Positions 1 through 5,951 of a DNA stretch of 13,570 bases are shown here, in pieces. The notes under the pieces are model-generated. The model was not told the origin of the DNA. It made no database searches and worked only from the letters and a program-made list of their open reading frames with translations. The DNA is from Thermoleophilia bacterium (GTDB lineage: Bacteria > Actinomycetota > Thermoleophilia > Gaiellales > F1-60-MAGs149), in assembly GCA_016462095.1 (NCBI GenBank), contig JAEMTW010000026.1:1-13570 (forward strand), in the 5' to 3' direction. Within the stretch, counting starts at the first letter, position 1. Every line of letters begins with the position of its first letter. A program made the translations under genes and the position numbers.

Positions 1-12
1 CGAGCTAGCTCG
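1..12. repeat. 12-bp perfect palindrome at the window edge
   Basis: CGAGCTAGCTCG reads the same on both strands. It lies four bases from the larger palindrome at 17-55 and may continue to the left beyond the window. No function can be assigned; it could be part of the same intergenic element or a chance palindrome. Confidence 0.4.
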
Positions 13-16
13 TCAG

Positions 17-55
17 CCAATGTCCAGATCGGGTCTGACCCCTTCTGGACATTGG
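17..55. repeat. 39-bp near-perfect palindrome downstream of gabT
   Basis: The outer arms CCAATGTCCAGA (17-28) and TCTGGACATTGG (44-55) are exact reverse complements. The core GGGTC-T-GACCC (31-41) is a second exact inverted repeat around the same centre, position 36. Only the two position pairs 29/43 and 30/42 break the symmetry. It lies 36 bases past the stop of the minus-strand gabT, so in that transcript it would fold into a long hairpin. No U-tract follows it on the minus strand, so it is not a textbook terminator. The form suits a dispersed palindromic intergenic element or a U-independent terminator; copies elsewhere in the genome would decide. Confidence 0.7.
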
Positions 56-60
56 TGGTC

Positions 61-122
61 TAGCAACCAGCGAACGCGCCGGCCAACGATTTAGCGACCA
101 GCGAAGGCGTCGGCCAGCGATT
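61..122. repeat. 31-bp imperfect tandem duplication across the gabT stop codon
   Basis: Units 61-91 and 92-122 match at 27 of 31 positions. The unit nearer the gene encodes the last residues of GabT (SLADAFAGR). The outer unit lies past the stop and, read one frame over, would encode SLAGAFAGC followed by TAG. Because 31 is not a multiple of three, the copy is out of frame with the gene. This looks like a local duplication of the gene end that has since drifted. Confidence 0.75.
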
Positions 123-1395
123 CTTCGAGGATTGCGAAACCCTCGTCGAGATCCTCTTGGGTAGCGACCATCGGCACGAGCACGCGGATTGCGTTGCCGT
201 AGAGGCCAGAGCCCATCAGGATCAGGCCGCGTTCGCGCGCCAAGGTGACGATGCGGCCGACCTCTTCGGCTGCTGGCTCCTTGGTGTCGCGATCCTTGAC
301 GAGCTCGATCGCGAGCATCGCACCCAGACCACGAACGTCGCCGACAGCTTCGTGACGCGAAGCGATTGCGTCGAGCCGCGCACGCAGGTCGTCACCGAAG
401 GCCTTGGCCTGCTCCTGATACGCCGGATCAAGCACCTGGTCCATCGCGACGATCGCGGCGGCACACGAGACAGGGTTGCCACAGAACGTGCCACCAAGGC
501 CACCCGGATGGACTGCGTCGAGCAAATCGGCGCGGCCGGTGACACCAGAGATCGGCATGCCCCCACCCATCGACTTCGCCCACGTCGCGAGATCCGGAGA
601 GACGCCAAAGTGCTCGATTGCCGACGGCGTGCCCGTGCGGCCCATGCCGGCCTGCACCTCGTCGGAGATGTAGAGAATGCCGTGCTCCTGGCAGATCTCA
701 TGGACGCCGCGGATGAACTCGGCCGGCATCGGCACGAAGCCACCCTCGCCCTGCACCGGCTCGAGAATGATGGCGGCGACCTGCGACGGGTCGATCTGGC
801 TCTTGAGGACCTTGCGGAACCCAGCGAGCGCGTCGTCCGTGGTGATGCCGCGATACAGGTACGGCGCGGGGGCGCGATAGATCTCGGTCGCGTACGGCCC
901 CATGCCCTTCTTGTATGGCATCGGCTTCGACGTCAGGGACATGCCCATCAACGTGCGACCATGGAAGCCTTGATCGAAGCAGATGATCGCATCGCGATTC
1001 GTCGCATAGCGCGCGATCTTGACAGCGTTCTCGACGGCCTCGGCCCCCGAGTTGAGCAGCAGACCTTTGAACGGCCCCTCACCCGGATGGCAGGCAACCA
1101 TGCGCTTGACGGCCTCGATGTAGCCCTCGTACTGGACGACGGAGTACATCTGGTGCATGTAGCGCGCGGCCTGCTCCTGCACCGCAGTCACAACCGCCTC
1201 GGGCGTGTGTCCACAGTTGAGCGAGCCGATGCCCCCGACGAAGTCGATGAATTCGCGACCGTCGACGTCGGTGATGCGTGCGCCGTGCGCGTGGTCGGCA
1301 AAAATCGGCTGCGTGTAGACCGACGCCGAAACCCAGCGCTCGCGCTCGGCCTGTAGCGCCGCAGTGTTGATTCCAATTCCCTGATCGATCGCCAT
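91..1395 (-). CDS. gabT: 4-aminobutyrate aminotransferase (class III, PLP-dependent)
   Basis: This 434-residue protein has the full length of a GabT. The family moves the amino group of 4-aminobutyrate to 2-oxoglutarate, giving succinic semialdehyde and glutamate, in the cytoplasm. Visible motifs, in order, are the phosphate-binding SGAEA (about 116-120), FHGRT (144-148), EPVQGEGGF (212-220), DEVQAGMGRTG with the pyridine-binding Asp245, WAKSMGGGMPISG with the Schiff-base Lys274, and GGLGGTFCGNP (298-307). Together these favour GabT over ornithine or acetylornithine enzymes. The ATG start is supported by AGGAGG six bases upstream. The gene diverges from a second class III aminotransferase. 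A stable hairpin lies just before its ribosome binding site and a tandem duplication overlaps its stop. Related substrates such as 5-aminovalerate cannot be excluded. Confidence 0.9.
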   Translation of the reverse strand: MAIDQGIGINTAALQAERERWVSASVYTQPIFADHAHGARITDVDGREFIDFVGGIGSLNCGHTPEAVVTAVQEQAARYMHQMYSVVQYEGYIEAVKRMVACHPGEGPFKGLLLNSGAEAVENAVKIARYATNRDAIICFDQGFHGRTLMGMSLTSKPMPYKKGMGPYATEIYRAPAPYLYRGITTDDALAGFRKVLKSQIDPSQVAAIILEPVQGEGGFVPMPAEFIRGVHEICQEHGILYISDEVQAGMGRTGTPSAIEHFGVSPDLATWAKSMGGGMPISGVTGRADLLDAVHPGGLGGTFCGNPVSCAAAIVAMDQVLDPAYQEQAKAFGDDLRARLDAIASRHEAVGDVRGLGAMLAIELVKDRDTKEPAAEEVGRIVTLARERGLILMGSGLYGNAIRVLVPMVATQEDLDEGFAILEESLADAFAGR

Positions 1396-1407
1396 GGTGT
1401 GCCTCCT

Positions 1408-1425
1408 CGCCGCACAGGTGCGGCG
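1408..1425 (-). promoter_or_regulatory. Hairpin abutting the gabT ribosome binding site
   Basis: In the gabT transcript CGCCGCA and TGCGGCG form a perfect 7-bp stem around a four-base CCTG loop. The AGGAGG of gabT follows directly. A hairpin this close can affect mRNA stability or ribosome access. The structure is seen in the sequence; any regulatory role is inference. Confidence 0.4.
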
Positions 1426-1439
1426 TTCAGAATGAGATC

Positions 1440-1445
1440 AGCATA
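1440..1445 (-). promoter_or_regulatory. Possible -10 box for gabT
   Basis: On the minus strand TATGCT matches four of six bases of TATAAT and would start transcription about 38 bases before the gabT ATG, placing the 1408-1425 hairpin in the leader. No convincing -35 box lies at the usual spacing, so this is tentative. Confidence 0.25.
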
Positions 1446-1516
1446 GCCGTGTCGAACGCAGCCGAACAGGCAGCACTCCGTCACGTCCCTTACTATGCAG
1501 TCAGGAGGCGATACTG

Positions 1517-2908
1517 ATGGCGACTATAGATACCGCAACACTGCAAGAAATGGCGATGAAGCACCTGTGGCTTCACTTCACGCAGATGGCAGGGTTCGAC
1601 CCGGATAAGCACCCGGTGATGGTGCGGGGAGACAATATCTTCCTCGAGGACTCGAACGGCAATCGCTACATGGATTTCCTCAGCGGGCTCTTTACCGTCC
1701 AGATCGGCTACTCGCACGGCGAGGAGATCGGCACGGCGATGCTCGAGCAGGCGATGGAGCTGCCGTACTACACGAACTGGACCTACTCGCATCCGAAGGC
1801 GATCGAGCTCGCGACGAAGCTCGCGGAAATCACACCGGATAGCCTCAACCGCGCGTTCTTCGTGTCGGGCGGCTCGGAAGGTGTCGAAGGTGCGATCAAG
1901 CTGGCCCGCGAATATCACAATGCGGGTGGCGAGCCAATGCGACGCAAGGTGATTGCCCGCAAGATCGCGTATCACGGCACCACCTACGGCGCCCTCTCGT
2001 TGACAGGCATCACCAGCATCCGCACGCCGTTTGAGCCGCTGATGGCTGGCGTTCGCCACGTCGAGCCAACCAATCCCTATCGCTGCAAGTACTGCGCCGA
2101 CCAGGGTGGCTGCAACCTCAAGTGCGCCGACGAGGTGGCTGAGGTGATCGAGTTCGAGGATCCCTCGACCGTCTCGATGGTGATCATGGAGCCCGTCCAG
2201 AATGCCGGCGGCTGCTTTACGCCACACCCCGAGTATCACCAGCGCGTCAGCGAGATCTGCAAGGAGTACGGCGTCTTGCATGCCGCTGACGAGACGATCT
2301 GTGGCTATGGCCGTCTCGGTGAGTGGTTCGGAGCCCAGCGCTACGAGTACGAACCCGACATCATCACGTGCGCAAAGGGCCTCACCAGCGGCTACCAGCC
2401 AATGGGTGCGGTCCTCTTCGGCGACCGGATTGCGGATCGTCTGATCGAGACCGAGCATATGTTCTTGCACGGCATTACCTTCGGCGGCCACCCAATCGTG
2501 GCGGCTGCTGCCTTGAAGAACCTCGAGATCATGGAGCGCGAGGGCGTGATCGAAAATGTCCGGCAGAACGAGCCATACCTGCGCGATCAGTTGCTCGGCC
2601 TGAAGGAACGCCACGAGATCATTGGCGACGTCCGCGGTGCGGGCTACTTCTGGGCGATGGAGCTCGTCAAGGATCGTGCAACCAAGGAGACGTTCAATGA
2701 TGAGGAATGCAACGTCCTCTTGCGCGACTTCCTCTCGCCGACGCTGCTCAGCGAAGGCCTGCTCTGCCGCGCCGACGATCGTGGCGATCCGGCGATTCAG
2801 ATCTCGCCACCGCTGATCACCACGCGTGATCAGATCGACGAGGCGATTGCCGTCTTTGACAAGGTCTTGCCCCAGGCGCAAGACCTGATGCTGAAGATGC
2901 GCCGCTAA
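1517..2908 (+). CDS. Class III (omega-type) PLP aminotransferase
   Basis: This 463-residue protein belongs to fold-type I, class III aminotransferases, closest in pattern to pyruvate-dependent omega-amino acid or diamine transaminases. Visible motifs are FVSGGSEGVEGAIKLAR (from about 115, cofactor phosphate), YHGTTYGA (152-159), EPVQNAGGCFTPHPEYHQR (from 225), ADETICGYGRLGEWFG with Asp258, CAKGLTSGY with the Schiff-base Lys287, and GITFGGHP (319-326). The start has AGGAGG eight bases upstream. An unusual Cys cluster, C190-x2-C193-x5-C199-x3-C203, sits in the small-molecule side of the large domain. The gene diverges from gabT, so the pair may serve omega-amino acid or polyamine breakdown. The exact amino donor (beta-alanine, putrescine, 4-aminobutyrate or another amine) cannot be read from sequence. 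Confidence 0.85.
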   Translation: MATIDTATLQEMAMKHLWLHFTQMAGFDPDKHPVMVRGDNIFLEDSNGNRYMDFLSGLFTVQIGYSHGEEIGTAMLEQAMELPYYTNWTYSHPKAIELATKLAEITPDSLNRAFFVSGGSEGVEGAIKLAREYHNAGGEPMRRKVIARKIAYHGTTYGALSLTGITSIRTPFEPLMAGVRHVEPTNPYRCKYCADQGGCNLKCADEVAEVIEFEDPSTVSMVIMEPVQNAGGCFTPHPEYHQRVSEICKEYGVLHAADETICGYGRLGEWFGAQRYEYEPDIITCAKGLTSGYQPMGAVLFGDRIADRLIETEHMFLHGITFGGHPIVAAAALKNLEIMEREGVIENVRQNEPYLRDQLLGLKERHEIIGDVRGAGYFWAMELVKDRATKETFNDEECNVLLRDFLSPTLLSEGLLCRADDRGDPAIQISPPLITTRDQIDEAIAVFDKVLPQAQDLMLKMRR

Positions 2909-2912
2909 CTGT

Positions 2913-4076
2913 TCAGGTGGGGTCGGTGGCGGCTGCTGTCGCCGCCGACCTACTGAGCAGAATCAGCACGAGTCCACCAAGCGCGAACAGCGCTGCGACG
3001 GCATAGACGGCGCCGTACCCAGCCACATTCGCGACGTTGCCCATCAAGGGTCCGGCGACCGCAAAGCCGAGGTCGAAGCCAGCCGTGTAGACAGCCAGCG
3101 CCGCGCCACGCCGATGAGCGGGCGTGCGGTCGATCGCCATCAATGCGAGTGCCGGGAACAGCAACGACCAGGCGGCGCCACAGATGACGGCTCCGACGCA
3201 GGCCAGCCACCAGGTGGGAGCAATTCCGATGATGCTGATACCGATTAGCGCAAAGATGAAAGCCAGTACGCCGGTGCGGTATGACCCGAGCCGATCGGGC
3301 AGGTGCCCAAGCACGATCCGGCCAATGAACGTCGCTGCACCATAGGCGCCAATCACGTAGGCGCCACCTCCGCCATCACGAAAGTCGAAGGTCAGGACGG
3401 CGAAGCCAACAATCGCGGCCATCACCACGCCGCCGAACATCAGACCAAGACCGGGGCGGAACGCCTCGCGGGGTAACGACATTCCTGCCGATTCGGAATG
3501 CACCGGTGGTCCGAGCATCCCGATCATCGAAACGAGCGCCAGGATTGGTGCGAGCACGAGCAACCACTCTGCCGCCCACAGCCCGACGTGGTCGATCAAG
3601 AGTTGTGCGGCGACTGGACCAAGGCTCAGACCAGCCCAGACGCTGAGGCCGAACAGCGAAATCGCTTGGCCTCGACGATGCGCTGGCGCGAGGTAGACCG
3701 CCCACGTCAACCCGGCGGTAAACATGCATGCCTGACCGATGCCCTGCAGTGCCCGTGCCACATACAGCACCGAATCGTCCTGCGCGACGAAGAAGAGCGC
3801 TCCACCGAGCGCAATAAAGCCAAACCCAACGGCATAGACAAGTCGCGCACCCCGGCGATCGATGCCGAGCCCCGCACTGAAACGGGCCAGCAAGGCCGCG
3901 ACGGCAAAGACGGTAATCGTCCAGCCGACGATCACATCCGTGCCTCCCAATTCGCCCTTGACCAGCGGCGGCACGATCGCATAACTGGCTCCAAGCGCCA
4001 AGAAACCACCCACTCCGGCGAGGATCAGACGAGCGAAAGCGATTCGCCGGGGAGAGCGCAGGTGGAGCAGCTCCAT
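2913..4076 (-). CDS. MFS family transporter
   Basis: This 387-residue integral membrane protein has about 12 hydrophobic segments, the normal size for a major facilitator superfamily secondary transporter. The loop between segments 2 and 3 (GLGIDRRGARLVYAVG) carries the family motif A pattern, and GHLPDRLGSYRTG is its counterpart in the second half. The C-terminus ends in a small Ala/Thr-rich tail. I place the start at the ATG at 4076, where a TATGGT -10-like box six bases upstream would give a leaderless message. An in-frame GTG at 4118 would add 14 residues but has no better ribosome binding site. The stop lies four bases from the convergent aminotransferase stop. The substrate is unknown. 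Location next to amino acid genes permits amino acid or metabolite export, but drug or sugar transport is equally possible. Confidence 0.85.
   Translation of the reverse strand: MELLHLRSPRRIAFARLILAGVGGFLALGASYAIVPPLVKGELGGTDVIVGWTITVFAVAALLARFSAGLGIDRRGARLVYAVGFGFIALGGALFFVAQDDSVLYVARALQGIGQACMFTAGLTWAVYLAPAHRRGQAISLFGLSVWAGLSLGPVAAQLLIDHVGLWAAEWLLVLAPILALVSMIGMLGPPVHSESAGMSLPREAFRPGLGLMFGGVVMAAIVGFAVLTFDFRDGGGGAYVIGAYGAATFIGRIVLGHLPDRLGSYRTGVLAFIFALIGISIIGIAPTWWLACVGAVICGAAWSLLFPALALMAIDRTPAHRRGAALAVYTAGFDLGFAVAGPLMGNVANVAGYGAVYAVAALFALGGLVLILLSRSAATAAATDPT
2921..2950 (+). terminator. Strong hairpin after the aminotransferase stop, U-tract absent
   Basis: GGTCGG (2921-2926) pairs with CCGACC (2945-2950). 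The stem continues inward through GGCGGC against GTCGCC, giving 13 consecutive pairs (two G-U) around a TGCT loop. It begins 12 bases after the stop of the plus-strand aminotransferase and overlaps the coding end of the convergent MFS gene. No run of T follows, so it would be a hairpin-only terminator. Its place in a convergent junction supports that role. Confidence 0.45.
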
Positions 4077-4082
4077 GTGACA

Positions 4083-4088
4083 ACCATA
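4083..4088 (-). promoter_or_regulatory. Possible -10 box for a leaderless MFS transcript
   Basis: Minus-strand TATGGT matches four of six bases of TATAAT and ends six bases before the ATG at 4076, so transcription would begin at or next to the start codon. The upstream GTCAAA at an 18-base spacing is only a weak -35 match. No Shine-Dalgarno precedes this ATG, which fits a leaderless start. Confidence 0.3.
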
Positions 4089-4107
4089 GGTGGTCGCACC
4101 TTCCACT

Positions 4108-4136
4108 TTGACCAGCACCCGCGCAATGGCTACACT
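4108..4136 (+). promoter_or_regulatory. Promoter of the leu-ilv operon
   Basis: TTGACC (4108-4113, five of six to TTGACA) is separated by exactly 17 bases from TACACT (4131-4136, four of six to TATAAT). It is the best housekeeping-sigma promoter I find in the window. The predicted start of transcription, about 4143-4145, falls at the ATG of the Leu/Val-rich leader frame at 4145. The promoter lies back to back with the putative MFS promoter. Confidence 0.65.
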
Positions 4137-4144
4137 GCGAGGCG

Positions 4145-4270
4145 ATGCGCACGATGCCGCTCATGCACGAAGGGACTCTCGGCCGCTTGGTTTCCACCAG
4201 CGGCCATGGGGTCGTGGCGTCCGCGCCCACACTTCCGCTCGTCCTTCTTGTCGGCCTCCTTCCCCGCTAA
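4145..4270 (+). CDS. Leader peptide of the leu-ilv operon (attenuation)
   Basis: A 41-codon frame starts with ATG within a base or two of the predicted transcription start and ends with LPLVLLVGLLPR and TAA. Six Leu and two Val fall in the last 12 residues. Four of these six Leu codons are CTT, which is rare in the neighbouring genes (2 of about 27 Leu codons in ilvC). That is expected if the peptide senses charged leucyl-tRNA. It has no proper Shine-Dalgarno (GAGG ends two bases before the ATG), so leaderless translation is likely; ATG at 4154 or 4163 or TTG at 4187 are in-frame alternatives. It is followed by hairpins and a T-tailed stem before leuA. The reading frame and composition are seen; the sensing role is inferred from classical leu/ilv attenuators. 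Confidence 0.65.
   Translation: MRTMPLMHEGTLGRLVSTSGHGVVASAPTLPLVLLVGLLPR
4181..4205 (+). promoter_or_regulatory. Hairpin inside the leader frame, before the Leu run
   Basis: GGCCGCT (4181-4187) pairs with AGCGGCC (4199-4205). Three further pairs, GGT with ACC, form past a one-base bulge around a TTCC loop. It lies upstream of the Leu/Val codons and would be opened by the translating ribosome. It could act as a pause structure that keeps transcription and translation in step. Confidence 0.35.
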
Positions 4271-4307
4271 GGGGATTGCTTTGGCTTACGCGCTGCTTGC
4301 CCAGCGC
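4261..4307 (+). promoter_or_regulatory. Two attenuator-region hairpins after the Leu codons
   Basis: TCCCC (4261-4265) and GGGGA (4271-4275) form a stem whose loop holds the leader stop codon. GCGCTG (4290-4295) and CAGCGC (4302-4307) form a second perfect stem. An alternative pairing joins CGCGC (4289-4293) to GCGCG (4335-4339), the left arm of the terminator stem downstream. It would exclude both the second stem and the terminator, so it is a candidate antiterminator. A ribosome stalled on the Leu codons would cover the first stem. Confidence 0.4.
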
Positions 4308-4331
4308 AGACAACGACAAAACCACAGGACA

Positions 4332-4355
4332 GGTGCGCGATGTCGCACCACTTTT
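4332..4355 (+). terminator. Attenuator terminator before leuA
   Basis: GGTGCG (4332-4337) and CGCACC (4344-4349) form a perfect 6-bp GC-rich stem with a six-base loop, followed after two bases by TTTT (4352-4355). It lies between the leader peptide and the leuA ribosome binding site (GGAAGGGAG, 4357-4365). An intrinsic terminator there would cut off the operon unless it is overridden, which is the expected position for an attenuator. The T-tract is short, so termination could be partial. Confidence 0.55.
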
Positions 4356-4369
4356 CGGAAGGGAGCACG

Positions 4370-5920
4370 ATGAGCACTTCGGATAGCAGCAACTACGTCA
4401 AGATTTTTGATACCACCCTGCGTGACGGTGAGCAGTCGCCTGGGATTAGCCTGAATGCCCAAGAGAAGCTGGAGATCGCCCGCCAGCTTGAGCGCCTCGG
4501 CGTGGACATCATCGAGGCTGGCTTTGCGATCGCCTCCCCGGGCGAGGTCAAGGGCATTGGTCTCGTCGCCCAGCATGTGCGCAGCTGCACGATCGCGTCG
4601 CTCAATCGCACGCAACAGGCCGATATCGACGCCTCGTGGGAGGCGCTCAAAGATGCCGAGTCGCCACGCTTCCATGTCTTTATCGCCACCAGCGATCTGC
4701 ACATGGAGCACAAGCTGCGGATGACGCCCGAGCAGGTGCTCGAGCAGACACGCGACGCGGTTACCTATGCGCGCACGATGGTCTCTGACGTCGAATTCTC
4801 GTGCGAAGACGCGACCCGTTCGCGTCCCGAGTTTATGGCCGAGGTTGTGCGTGTGGCGCTTGCCGCAGGCGCCACGACGATCAACATTCCCGACACCGTG
4901 GGCTATACGACCCCGATCGAGTACATGGAGATTCTCGAGACGCTCTACGCCAACGTGCCCGAGCTGCACGAGGCAACCCTGAGCGTCCATACGCACAACG
5001 ATCTTGGTCTGGCGACCGCAAACTCACTGGCAGGCGTGCAGGCAGGTGCGCGTCAGGTCGAGGTTGCGATCAATGGCATTGGTGAGCGCGCAGGCAACTC
5101 CGCGCTCGAAGAGGTCGTGATGGCGCTGCGGACGCGTAAGGCGTTCTATGGCTTCGAGACCGGTGTCGAGACGCGCGAGATTGCGCGTTCCAGCCGCCTC
5201 GTGTCGCGCCTCAGCGGCTATCCCGTGCAGCCGAATAAGGCAATCGTCGGCAAAAACGCGTTTGCCCACGAGGCCGGCATTCATCAGGACGGCGTGCTCA
5301 AGAACCGTCGTACCTACGAAATCATGGATGCCGAGTCGATCGGACTTGCTCACAACGAGCTCGTCCTGGGCAAGCACTCGGGTCGCCACGCTCTGCAGAA
5401 GGCGTATGCCGACATGGGCTACGTCGTCGAGGGCGAAGACCTCAAGCGAGCCTTCACGCGCTTCAAAGAGGTCGCCGATCGCAAGAAGAACATCTCGGCA
5501 CTCGACCTCGAGGCGCTGCTCGATGACCAGTCCCGCGACACGAGTGAGCGCTTCGTGCTGGAGCGCCTGGCGCTGCGCACCGCAACCGGCGAGACCTCGC
5601 AGGCCGAGGTGTCCGTCCGCGAGGGCGAGACGCTCCACACGGCAACCGGCGAGGGCGATGGTCCGATCGATGCGGCCTTCAAGGCACTCGCGGAGATTGC
5701 CGCGACGACCGCGACGCTGCGTGAGTTCAACGTCAATGCAGTGACCGGCGGCCAGGATGCCCTCGGCGATGTCCGCGTCGTCTTGGAACTGGATGGTCAG
5801 ACCTACACCGGCCAAGCGGTCGCCCCCGACATCACCGAAGCGGCCGCTCAGGCCTACCTGCGCGCCGCGTCGCTCGCAGCAGCGGGCACACCAAACTCGA
5901 TAGTCCGCGACACTATCTAA
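4370..5920 (+). CDS. leuA: 2-isopropylmalate synthase
   Basis: This cytoplasmic enzyme condenses acetyl-CoA with 2-oxoisovalerate, the first committed step to leucine. The 516-residue length matches the bacterial LeuA type 1 form. The catalytic TIM barrel begins with the signature FDTTLRDGEQSPGISL (about 13-28). The metal-binding HTHNDLGLATANS follows near residue 210, then GIGERAGNSALEEV and the linker motif FAHEAGIHQDGVLKN. The last roughly 120 residues form the leucine-binding regulatory domain seen in feedback-inhibited enzymes. I choose the ATG at 4370, with GGAAGGGAG just upstream. An in-frame ATG at 4340 would start inside the terminator stem and is unlikely. It is the first structural gene after the leader peptide and is followed by leuB 31 bases later. 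Citramalate or homocitrate synthase is less likely given the motif set and context. Confidence 0.93.
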   Translation: MSTSDSSNYVKIFDTTLRDGEQSPGISLNAQEKLEIARQLERLGVDIIEAGFAIASPGEVKGIGLVAQHVRSCTIASLNRTQQADIDASWEALKDAESPRFHVFIATSDLHMEHKLRMTPEQVLEQTRDAVTYARTMVSDVEFSCEDATRSRPEFMAEVVRVALAAGATTINIPDTVGYTTPIEYMEILETLYANVPELHEATLSVHTHNDLGLATANSLAGVQAGARQVEVAINGIGERAGNSALEEVVMALRTRKAFYGFETGVETREIARSSRLVSRLSGYPVQPNKAIVGKNAFAHEAGIHQDGVLKNRRTYEIMDAESIGLAHNELVLGKHSGRHALQKAYADMGYVVEGEDLKRAFTRFKEVADRKKNISALDLEALLDDQSRDTSERFVLERLALRTATGETSQAEVSVREGETLHTATGEGDGPIDAAFKALAEIAATTATLREFNVNAVTGGQDALGDVRVVLELDGQTYTGQAVAPDITEAAAQAYLRAASLAAAGTPNSIVRDTI

Positions 5921-5951
5921 ACGACAACGCGCGTAGAACGGAGCCACGACA

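Noticed and set aside
157..1356. A 399-codon open frame antisense to gabT
   Set aside because: Arg/His-rich low-quality translation without recognisable domains, opposite a gene with complete aminotransferase motifs.
1491..1496. TACTAT as a -10 box for the plus-strand aminotransferase
   Set aside because: Transcription would begin at about 1503, within the Shine-Dalgarno AGGAGG, and there is no -35 match at the right spacing.
1493..2881. A 462-codon open frame antisense to the plus-strand aminotransferase
   Set aside because: Its predicted protein has no family motifs and mirrors the codon bias of the true gene. High-GC genes commonly leave long antisense frames open.
4119..4369. T-box riboswitch upstream of leuA
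   Set aside because: I could not find the conserved T-box sequence or a specifier-loop architecture. The Leu/Val-rich reading frame and small terminator explain the region better.
4340..4372. Upstream in-frame ATG for leuA
   Set aside because: It falls inside the terminator stem and lacks a ribosome site, while the ATG at 4370 has a strong one and fits the family's N-terminus.
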